A stretch of DNA of 51,411 nucleotides from Phycisphaerae bacterium (GTDB lineage Bacteria; Planctomycetota; Phycisphaerae; SM23-33), in the NCBI GenBank assembly GCA_009783465.1, contig WRDM01000017.1, positions 1 through 51,411 on the forward strand, in the 5' to 3' direction. Positions 8,831-15,979 of the stretch are shown here, one piece after another. Under the pieces are notes generated by a model. That model did not search any database, was not told where the DNA came from, and was given only the letters and a program-made list of their open reading frames with translations. The position numbers and the translations under genes are program-made. Every line of letters starts with the position of its first letter. Within the stretch, counting starts at the first letter, position 1.

Positions 8831-9976
8831 TTACCGCCTCCGCCGCAGCAGCGCCAGGCCTCCCAGGGCCAGCAGGGTCATGGTGGCGGGTTCGGGGATG
8901 GGGGGGATTTGCGCGTAAACCATGAATTCCTGGGCGATTGCGTATCCGCTCTGTGGGACGTCGCTGAGTTGGGTCCAGCGGACGAATTTCGCCTCGCGGG
9001 CTTCGAATTCGATCCAGGCGGGCACGGTGCCGCTGCCGAGCACTTTGTCGTCGGTCACGATGACGGGGTCGATTTTATCCCAGACGATACCGTCCAGGGA
9101 GAATTCCAGCATCAGCCCTCGGGAGTAGTGGGCGCCGTCGTTCCAGACGATGCGGACGGCATCGACGTCGTAGACGTCGTTCAGTTGGACGGTGAGGCTG
9201 GCACCGGCGGCCCAGCCCGCCGCTGTCGCGCCGGCGCGTGCCTGACTGTTGCTCATGCCGCCATCGCCCAACACCGCGCCGTTTGTGGCGTTCGCGACGT
9301 CAAAACCCACGGCAACCTGATTGTGTCCGCTGAACGCGTTGAGCGCGATGTTGAAGTTGCTGTTGATCTCGATGTCGGTGTTTTTCGGGCTGTACGGTTC
9401 GATGCCGAACAAGCCTGGGCCTCCGTACTCGGAATAGCCTGCCGCGGTGGATGTGTACGTGCCGGCGGGGAACACCACGCGCACGTAGCGGGCGTCGTAC
9501 ACATTCTCAAACGTCAGGTTATATGTTGTTCCGGCCGCGATCGGGTTCGCGTGATCGTTGTAAATCCAGTACTGTTGGTCGTAGTTCACGCCGTCGGTGG
9601 AAAACTGGACGATCAACTCGGAGTAGGTCATCTCCTGGGTAAACGTCTGAACGCGGAGGAAGTCGATAGGTCTGACTTCGCCGAGGTCAATTTCCGCCCA
9701 GTACCCGTTGGTTCCCCGGCCTGTCAGGGTGGCCCCGGGAATCCACACGCGCTGCGCGCTGCTGAGCGACGTCTGGATGCCGCCCACCGAACCGTGCCCG
9801 CTGCCGGTGGTGGTGGGGTCGCCGCCCACAAGGCCCCAGGAACTGGTGACGCCGCGATCCAGCAGCCAGTTGTACCGCGTCTCGCCCGTGTTCCAGATCT
9901 CGTACTCCGCCGCCGCCACCGGCAACGCCGATATCGCAAAAACGCCCGCAAACAAAGCCAACCATGTCGTTCGCAT
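8831..9976 (-). CDS. PEP-CTERM protein with two discoidin-like domains
   Basis: 381 aa. Signal peptide at the N-terminus (LALFAGVFAISALPVAAAEY). Two beta-sandwich segments of F5/8-type C (discoidin) appearance follow, at about residues 25-185 and 200-345; both contain the pattern of solvent-exposed aromatic residues and YSRGLMLEFSLDG or YSELIVQFSTDG strands. The C-terminus is the sorting signal PEPATMTLLALGGLALLRRRR cut to its parts: PEP, a hydrophobic stretch, then an Arg cluster. By family knowledge this is processed by an exosortase and placed at the cell surface. GAGGAGA lies 7 bp before the ATG at 9976. Binding partner unknown, probably carbohydrate. Confidence 0.85.
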   Translation of the reverse strand: MRTTWLALFAGVFAISALPVAAAEYEIWNTGETRYNWLLDRGVTSSWGLVGGDPTTTGSGHGSVGGIQTSLSSAQRVWIPGATLTGRGTNGYWAEIDLGEVRPIDFLRVQTFTQEMTYSELIVQFSTDGVNYDQQYWIYNDHANPIAAGTTYNLTFENVYDARYVRVVFPAGTYTSTAAGYSEYGGPGLFGIEPYSPKNTDIEINSNFNIALNAFSGHNQVAVGFDVANATNGAVLGDGGMSNSQARAGATAAGWAAGASLTVQLNDVYDVDAVRIVWNDGAHYSRGLMLEFSLDGIVWDKIDPVIVTDDKVLGSGTVPAWIEFEAREAKFVRWTQLSDVPQSGYAIAQEFMVYAQIPPIPEPATMTLLALGGLALLRRRR

Positions 9977-10039
9977 AGGTTCTCCTCTTTCCTCAAGCAC
10001 GATTGAAATGGAAACGATAAAACCAATCAATTCAGGTGC

Positions 10040-10067
10040 ATTGTACCACCCTTCCGGTTTCTGTCCA
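10040..10067 (-). promoter_or_regulatory. Candidate promoter of the PEP-CTERM gene
   Basis: Minus strand TGGACA (10067-10062), 16-bp spacer, TACAAT (10045-10040), leaving a leader of about 55 nt before the ATG at 9976. Confidence 0.35.
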
Positions 10068-10087
10068 TCGGGCGGGAGAAAATTCAC

Positions 10088-10282
10088 CAGGGCAAACGCA
10101 TGTAGTGTCTCTGTTCGTTCGCTGACTTGGCACGTGGCGTGACTGGCCGCAGGCCCTGCCAGTTTGCGTTGTAAAACGTGGTAAACGCGGAAAACCTGGC
10201 CCCGGGAAACGTTTGAAACGCAACATGGCAGGGCCTGCGGCCAGTCACGCCACGTGCGAAAGGTACCATGCGTTCGCCCTGA
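10088..10282. repeat. Nested palindromic repeat, family H copy 1
   Basis: Perfect 32-bp inverted arms at 10130-10161 and 10226-10257, flanked by a second pair of about 15 bp with one mismatch (10088-10102 and 10268-10282). It fills most of the 313-bp space between the PEP-CTERM gene and the YlbF-like gene and ends 8 bp from the latter's stop codon. Confidence 0.85.
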
Positions 10283-10289
10283 AGAAAAT

Positions 10290-10634
10290 TCATCCCTTCC
10301 CCGCCTCGGCGACCTGTTTTCGGAGGGTGACGTGGACTTGCCGCATGAGGTCGGAGAATTCCATTTCGGCGGCGGTGTAGCGTTTGAAGACGTCGCTGGC
10401 GACGAGTTTGTCGTGCAGGGCGTGGAATTTCTGTTTGTCGGCGACCTCGACGGGTCGGCCCTGCTGCTCGGCCTGCTGCATCTTCCCCGCCTGCTGCTGA
10501 AACGCGTTGAGCGCCTCCAGCACGTCTTTTTGTTCCTCAAGGGCCGCCCTGGCCGCGTGCAACGCCTGCCACTGCGCGGACTCCACCATCGCCTGCCCAA
10601 GCTGCTTCGCCATGTCGAGAATCGCCTTGCTCAT
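10290..10634 (-). CDS. YlbF/YmcA-like small helical protein
   Basis: 114 aa, all predicted helix, rich in Ala, Gln and Lys. The pattern of a first helix (ILDMAKQLGQAMVESAQW), a central Q/K-rich helix and a final helix ending MRQVHVTLRK resembles the YlbF/YmcA/YheA family. In Bacillus these form the Y-complex that affects RNase Y; whether this protein does so is not known. AGGAAAC lies just upstream of the ATG. Family H repeats sit on both sides. Confidence 0.65.
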   Translation of the reverse strand: MSKAILDMAKQLGQAMVESAQWQALHAARAALEEQKDVLEALNAFQQQAGKMQQAEQQGRPVEVADKQKFHALHDKLVASDVFKRYTAAEMEFSDLMRQVHVTLRKQVAEAGKG

Positions 10635-10694
10635 GTTGTTTCCTGTGTAAGGGTGTGCGACGCATTGTAGTGTTTCGCCGTTGGGGACGCAAAG

Positions 10695-10912
10695 AAGTAA
10701 CGAATGGTGAGTGATGAGTGGGTGCACGTCACGTACCATGCGTTCGCCTCGGCCGCAGGCCCTGCCCGTTTGCGTTGTAGATCGCGGTGACAAGCGAAGC
10801 GTTTTGTCGCCCGGAACGTTTTACAACGCAAACGGGCAGGGCCTGCGGCCGGGATTGGGCTATGCGACATTTCCACCTGCAAACGTTACTCGTCACTCAT
10901 CACTCGTTACCT
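10695..10912. repeat. Nested palindromic repeat, family H copy 2
   Basis: Perfect 29-bp arms at 10751-10779 and 10822-10850; outside them a pair of gtgatgag/ctcatcac microrepeat arms (about 10695-10720 and 10884-10908). The outer right arm contains the stop codon of the AGE epimerase gene (TAA at 10907-10909). Confidence 0.8.
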
Positions 10913-12076
10913 CTTCTCCAGCAGCATCGTCATGAGCAACAGGGCTCTGGGCAGGTGGAAAAACCCTTTCCATTCGCCGCCTTTGAGGGTGTGCGTGGGG
11001 CGGCCCTGGCGGTCGAGGTAGCCGAACCATTCGCCGTGCGTTTCGTCGCGGAAGTGTTGCCAACTCCACTGGCGCATCCGCTCGTGCATGGCGAGGAATT
11101 TTTGACCACGGTCAGGCCCGCTGATTTTCCATGCCAGCAGGGTGGCGTAGAGGGCTTCGGTGGCCGGCCACCAGAGTTTCATCGACCACTCTAACTGGGT
11201 CGGCGGCCTGCCGTCGGCGTCGAGGAAATAGAACAGGCCGCCGAATTCCTCGTCCCAGCCTCGCTCGAACGACCATTCGATGATGTCCAGGGACTGCCGT
11301 GTGAGCGACTCGTCGTTGGTGTGCAGCGCGTGATGGAGCAGGAACCAGCCCATTTCGATGGCATGACCAGGGCTGAGCAGTCGGCCTTTTGGCGTGTCGA
11401 GTTCGGCGCCTTCGGGCGTGACGTTTTCGAGCACGAGCCGGCGGTCGGGGCGGATGTGTCGGAGCGTGGTGGCCTGCATCTGGACGGCGATGTCGTCGTA
11501 CCGCGAGTCGCCGGTGGCGGGGCGGAGGGCTTCGATCATGCTCAAAAACACCATCGGGTCGGCCAGCGTGCACAGCCGCGGTGTGCCGGCCAGTTGCGGC
11601 CGGCCCAGTTTCTCCGGGTGCTGCCACAGGTCGTACGTCAGCCAGAAGACTTCCTGCGCCTCGTCGAGGAACTCCGCCTGGCCAGTGGAGGCGAACATTT
11701 CGCACATCGCCAATACGTAGAAGACTTCGCTGTAGATTTTCCGTTGGATGTGCAGCGGTCTGCTTTGGCGGTCGAGACTGAAGAAGACACGGCCTGTGTT
11801 TCGGTCGCGGCCATGGGCGCGGAGAAACGCCGCCCCTTGTTTGGCGTGTTCCAGCCAGCCGCGCGAGGCGTCGACGTGGCGGTGCAATTGTGACCACATA
11901 TACACGGCCCGGCCCTGGAGCCACATGTATTTGTCCGTGCTGTAGACGCCGCCGTCGCGGTCGAGGCAGGTGAAAAATCCGCCGCACTCGCGGTCGATCG
12001 AGTGCGTCTCCCAGAACGGAATGACGTTCTCAACCAACTCGCCGCGATACAGAGGAAGTAGTTTGTGCGTGTTCAT
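10907..12076 (-). CDS. AGE family epimerase/isomerase (N-acylglucosamine 2-epimerase-like)
   Basis: 389 aa, the normal length for this (alpha/alpha)6-barrel family. Typical motifs are visible: GGFFTCLDRDG near residue 33, KYMWLQGRAVYMWSQL near 49, SPGHAIEMGWFLLHHA near 237 with the histidine-glutamate pair, and KLWWPATEAL. Members interconvert N-acylglucosamine/N-acylmannosamine, mannose/fructose, or cellobiose; substrate cannot be chosen here. The start MNTHKLLPLYR at 12076 has no Shine-Dalgarno; a promoter whose -10 box ends 8 bp upstream suggests a leaderless transcript. Confidence 0.88.
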   Translation of the reverse strand: MNTHKLLPLYRGELVENVIPFWETHSIDRECGGFFTCLDRDGGVYSTDKYMWLQGRAVYMWSQLHRHVDASRGWLEHAKQGAAFLRAHGRDRNTGRVFFSLDRQSRPLHIQRKIYSEVFYVLAMCEMFASTGQAEFLDEAQEVFWLTYDLWQHPEKLGRPQLAGTPRLCTLADPMVFLSMIEALRPATGDSRYDDIAVQMQATTLRHIRPDRRLVLENVTPEGAELDTPKGRLLSPGHAIEMGWFLLHHALHTNDESLTRQSLDIIEWSFERGWDEEFGGLFYFLDADGRPPTQLEWSMKLWWPATEALYATLLAWKISGPDRGQKFLAMHERMRQWSWQHFRDETHGEWFGYLDRQGRPTHTLKGGEWKGFFHLPRALLLMTMLLEKR

Positions 12077-12083
12077 GGCGAGT

Positions 12084-12112
12084 ACTGTAAAGCGGCGAGC
12101 GACCAGCGACAA
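12084..12112 (-). promoter_or_regulatory. Candidate promoter of the AGE epimerase, -35 box inside a repeat
   Basis: Minus strand TTGTCG (12112-12107), 17-bp spacer, TACAGT (12089-12084). The -35 hexamer belongs to a tandem cttgtcac/ttgtcgct repeat at about 12094-12121. The predicted transcript start coincides with the ATG. Confidence 0.45.
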
Positions 12113-12640
12113 GTGACAAGAGCGTGACAAAAATTTCCGGAACGATGTGCGATGTTGGTGTGTCCTGTCTTAGTCCCGAAGGGACGGCGTTGGGTAGCCC
12201 AGGGTGAGCGGTACGCCGCGAACCCTGGGGACCGGTGTTTTTGTTTTTCCTCGTCGCGGCCTGACGCCACGGGCCGAGGTCGCACCGTCGTATGAAGACG
12301 GCGGCGAACGACGCGCACAACCCCCCTGTTCGCGTCGCTTGATGCCATACTCCTGCGTCGGCATGATATGCGGCCAGTGGCGTCAGGCACGAAAAAGCTC
12401 AGAAAACGCCTGAAAACCCAGGGTTCGCGGCGTACCGCTCATCCTGGGCTATATCCGACGCCGCTTCGCGGCTGTGTGCCGGCACTTCAACGCGAGGTCA
12501 GGGAGGCCGATCGGTTGTTTTCCACGTTCTACGGCGTAAAAAGGCAAGCCGTTACGAAACGTTTTTCGATTTCCTTGTGTTTTCTCTTGTCACGGGTCGC
12601 TTGCCACGAGTCGCTGCTTTTGGAATTCTGCATTTTTATT
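12090..12640. repeat. Composite repeat region, family B copy 1 inside TTGTC-type arms
   Basis: This 652-bp intergenic space holds no supported gene. Family B copy 1 has 35-nt arms at 12195-12229 and 12417-12451, with an inner pair near 12262-12278 and 12371-12387 and a third near 12301-12345. Its flank at about 12455-12560 is the reverse complement of the flank of copy 3 at about 47600-47700. Degenerate gacaag/cttgtc units at 12094-12121 and 12584-12620 enclose it all. Confidence 0.75.
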
Positions 12641-12656
12641 GTTCCGTCGTACGTTA

Positions 12657-12662
12657 TATAAT
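12657..12662 (+). promoter_or_regulatory. Candidate -10 box of the S41 protease gene
   Basis: TATAAT at 12657-12662, about 65 bp before the GTG start. No convincing -35 hexamer at the right distance, so this is weak. Confidence 0.3.
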
Positions 12663-12728
12663 CGATGGGTGTCGTATGTATTCCAGGCGGCTGGCGGGTT
12701 CGTCGGCGGCTGTGTGCAGGAGAATGGT

Positions 12729-15446
12729 GTGAAGAATTTCGGACGAATGACGTGGGCGTCGCTTGCGGTGTTGTGGGTGGCGTTGGGTATAGGCTGTGGC
12801 AGTGCCAGCGGGCAGACGACGTCGCCGGCGGGCGAGTCGACGGCGCTGGCGGTCGTGGATGCGTCGCCCAAGTCGTTGCGGGCGGGCATTGACGAGATCC
12901 TGGCCGGCAAGGTGGACGAGGGCATCGCGGACGTCAAGCGGGCGCACGAGCGTTCGCCCGACGACGTGTTGGCGGCCGCCGCCGAACGGGCCGTGACGGC
13001 GTATCATGAGGTCAGCGCCGCCGCCGAGGCGCAGCGGCAGGCCGAGTACGCCACCACCGTCCTCCGCATCCAGCGGGGGATGATGAGCCAGGACGCCGTC
13101 GCCGACCTGGGCGACCGTCGCAAGGCCCTGCGGACGAAAATCCGCGAGATGAGCGTCGCCTACAGCAGGGCCGTCACGAGCGAAACCTTTGCCGAAGCCT
13201 CGGAAAAAACGCTGCCGCAACTCCAGGAAACCACCCTGGCCAAATTGGCGGAGAGCCGCAAAGCCCTCGCCGAAGCCACCGCCATCATCAAGGAACTGCC
13301 CGAAGAAAGCACATATTCGAAAACGTTCATCCAGCTTTCCGAATCCGCCGACGCGTCGATGGAGGCCCTGGAGGCGGTGTGGAAGGACGCCACATTCGAA
13401 ACGCCCGCCGAGCAGAAGGAAACCGCCGTCGCGCTGATGGAGGCCGAGGAACCGCTCTACGACACGCTGGCGGATCTGGAGACGGTGGTGGCGGATCAGC
13501 CGTGGAAGATCTCGCTGATTCAGGCGCGGGTGGCCAAGCAGATCGCCGCGCCAGCCGACAAGATGCGCGAGCAGGCCTGGTACGTGGAGATGATCGGCAA
13601 GGTCGAGGCCCGCGGCGAGGCGGCGAAGGAATTGGCCTCGCGTCCCTGGCGGTCGGACACGGCGCCGGCGGATACCAAGTGCGACGCGTGCGACACGATC
13701 GTCGCCCAAGACGGGGCCTTGCTGGTCAAGGACGGTGCCGTCGCGTGCAGCCAGGCGTGCGCCAATAAGTTCGACAGCACGAAGTGGTACGACTCGCTGA
13801 CGGCGTTCGCGGGCCTGGAAGATCTGGAGCACGACAACACGACGTTCCAGGAACGCTGCAAGGAGGTCCGTTCGCACGTTCGCGTGTTGCGGCTGTACGG
13901 CGGAACTCCCACGACGACGACCCGCCCGGCGACGGCCCAGGTCCCGGAGTCCGACGAAGAAGAGGATGACGACACGCAGATCAGTTGGAAGGACATGACC
14001 GAAGGCATCGACCTGGAGATGGTGAAAAAGGCCATTACCCGGACCAGCGTCGATTACGTCACCATACCCGATTACCGCAAGATGACGCTGGGCGCGCTCC
14101 GCAGTATCAGGGTGTTGGCCGAGACGCCGCAGTCGGCCAACAGTTTCCCCAAACTCGCCGATGAAAAATTGCGGCTGGAATTCATCGCCGCGATCGACCG
14201 GCTCACGGAGAACGTCCGCGAGAAGGACAACGTCGAGTACTCCGCGCTGATCTTGAATCTCAACAACGTCGACAGGGCGTCGCAGCGGACGGTGGGGATC
14301 GAGAAGGCCGTGCTGGCGATGGAATTCGCCGACGGGTTCCTGTCGGAGCTGGATCCGTTCAGCAACATGATTTGGCCGTTCGATCTGAACGATTTCAAGA
14401 AATCGACGCAGGGCAAATTTTTCGGCGTGGGCATCCAGATCACCAAGGACGAGGGCGAGCCCCTGCGGGTGGTCACGCCGCTTCGCGGCAGCCCGGCGTT
14501 CGAGAAGGGCATCAAGGCGGGCGACCTGATTCTGACGGTCGACGGCACGAGCACGCGGAAGATCAAGCTCGACAAGCTCATCACGATGATCATGGGGCCG
14601 GCGGGCACGAAGGTGACATTCGAGATCGAGCGTCGCGGCCTGCTCGAGCCGATCACCGTCGTGGTCGAGCGTCGCGAAATCAGCATTCAGACCGTCAAGG
14701 GCTGGAAGATCAAATCCGACGGCAACTACGATTTCCTGATCGACGAAGCCAACAAGATCGCGTACGTCCGGCTGACGCAGTTCAGCGAGGATACATCCGA
14801 AGATCTGCGGGCGATGCTCGACAAGATGGCCAAAGACGGCGTGCGGTCGCTGATCATGGACCTGCGGTACAATCCGGGCGGGTATTTGCGGTCGGCGGTG
14901 GAGGTGGCGAACGAGTTCATCAACAAGGGCCGGATCGTTTCGACGGCCGGGCAGCAGACGCCCAACGCGCAGGAGATCAACGCGCGTGAGGGCGGGCGGT
15001 TCCTTGAGGGCGACCTGGTGGTGCTGATCAACGAGGGGTCCGCCTCGGCGGCGGAGATCGTCTCGGGCGCGTTGAAGGATTACAAACGCGCGACGATCAT
15101 CGGCGAACGGACGTACGGCAAGGGCAGCGTGCAGAACGTGATCGAGATCAACCGGGACAAGGCGTACCTCAAACTGACGACGGCGTATTACTATCTGCCG
15201 GAGGGCCGGCGGCTGCACCGCGAGACCGGCTCGACGCAATGGGGCGTGGACCCGGACATCCGCGTGTCGATGACGCCCAAGCAGCTCCGCCGCTGGCTGG
15301 ACATCCGCCGAAAAACCGACCTCCTCCTGGAAGATCCCGGCGAGGAACTCGACAACGATTTGCAAAATCAATACAAGGCCGACCTGCCCCTCAACCTGGC
15401 CGTGATGGTGCTGAGGCTGAAACAAATTCAGAAGGCGGGAGAGTAG
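12729..15446 (+). CDS. S41 family C-terminal processing peptidase with PDZ domain and an embedded Cys4 motif
   Basis: 905 aa from a GTG at 12729 that follows AGGAGA by 5 bp; the in-frame ATG further up at 12639 lacks this. A signal peptide is present (SLAVLWVALGIGC). Residues about 40-310 are helical and charged. C318-xx-C321 and C340-xxx-C344 then form a likely zinc site. A PDZ domain lies at about 570-650, and the protease core at 670-850 carries the Ser-Lys dyad S773 (GSASAAE) and K798 (TYGKGSVQ), with D784 also in place. The family trims C-termini of periplasmic proteins. The length (typical 400-700 aa) and the cysteine motif are unusual. It stands alone between repeat regions. Confidence 0.9.
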   Translation: MKNFGRMTWASLAVLWVALGIGCGSASGQTTSPAGESTALAVVDASPKSLRAGIDEILAGKVDEGIADVKRAHERSPDDVLAAAAERAVTAYHEVSAAAEAQRQAEYATTVLRIQRGMMSQDAVADLGDRRKALRTKIREMSVAYSRAVTSETFAEASEKTLPQLQETTLAKLAESRKALAEATAIIKELPEESTYSKTFIQLSESADASMEALEAVWKDATFETPAEQKETAVALMEAEEPLYDTLADLETVVADQPWKISLIQARVAKQIAAPADKMREQAWYVEMIGKVEARGEAAKELASRPWRSDTAPADTKCDACDTIVAQDGALLVKDGAVACSQACANKFDSTKWYDSLTAFAGLEDLEHDNTTFQERCKEVRSHVRVLRLYGGTPTTTTRPATAQVPESDEEEDDDTQISWKDMTEGIDLEMVKKAITRTSVDYVTIPDYRKMTLGALRSIRVLAETPQSANSFPKLADEKLRLEFIAAIDRLTENVREKDNVEYSALILNLNNVDRASQRTVGIEKAVLAMEFADGFLSELDPFSNMIWPFDLNDFKKSTQGKFFGVGIQITKDEGEPLRVVTPLRGSPAFEKGIKAGDLILTVDGTSTRKIKLDKLITMIMGPAGTKVTFEIERRGLLEPITVVVERREISIQTVKGWKIKSDGNYDFLIDEANKIAYVRLTQFSEDTSEDLRAMLDKMAKDGVRSLIMDLRYNPGGYLRSAVEVANEFINKGRIVSTAGQQTPNAQEINAREGGRFLEGDLVVLINEGSASAAEIVSGALKDYKRATIIGERTYGKGSVQNVIEINRDKAYLKLTTAYYYLPEGRRLHRETGSTQWGVDPDIRVSMTPKQLRRWLDIRRKTDLLLEDPGEELDNDLQNQYKADLPLNLAVMVLRLKQIQKAGE

Positions 15447-15462
15447 ACGACATTCCTTTTTC

Positions 15463-15500
15463 GCCGCGAATTACGCGAATTTTCGCGAATTTTGACACGG
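15463..15500. repeat. Family E repeat fragment (ccgcgaat...cgcgaat)
   Basis: A short piece of the element seen more fully at 19563-19645 and 23800-23867, starting 17 bp after the S41 protease stop codon. Confidence 0.55.
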
Positions 15501-15974
15501 TAGTATTGTTGCATGGACAAGAGCAGAGCGGCCTTCCCGGTCTCGCGTGGAAGTGCCGGCCCACAGCCCCAACGGGGCGTCTTGGGTAGCCCAGGGTGAG
15601 CGGTACGCCGCGAACCCTGGGATCATGTGGCTTTTGGAATTTCTCCTCGTGCCTGACGCCACTGGCCGAGGCCAATCCGTCGCGTGAATACGATATCGAA
15701 CGACGCGCACATTCCTCTGTTCGCGTCGTTCGATGTCGCACAGGCCCGCGTGCGCGGCCTCGGCCCGTGGCGTCAGGCACGAGGAAGAGAGGAAAAGATA
15801 CCCTGTCTAGGTACGGTGTGATTTCCCGTAAACCAGGGCATACTGTCGGCGCGCGAATCAGGATTCACTTTACGAGTCAGCGAAGCCGCGAGGCCTCTCT
15901 CTCGAACGGGATGTGTGATTTTACCATCGTACCGTGAAAACCCTGATGGCTTGTGGCTGGTGGCTAGTGGCTTT
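15500..15974. repeat. Family B copy 2 followed by family G copy 2
   Basis: Left family B arm at 15587-15621 matches the other copies over 35 nt; the inner gcctgacgccac / gtggcgtcaggc pair is at about 15650 and 15765. The right outer arm is degenerate, so this copy looks decayed. Family G copy 2 (15840-15974) follows and ends 5 bp from the stop codon of the SNF2 gene. No gene is supported in 15447-15979. Confidence 0.7.
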
Positions 15975-15979
15975 CTATC

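Noticed and set aside
12204-12661. Several 60-105 aa frames in the AGE-S41 gap
   Set aside because: They are readings of the palindromic repeat and recur only where it does.
12654-15425. A 923-aa open frame on the minus strand
   Set aside because: It is the shadow of the S41 protease, with the composition expected for an antisense GC-rich frame and no recognisable domain.
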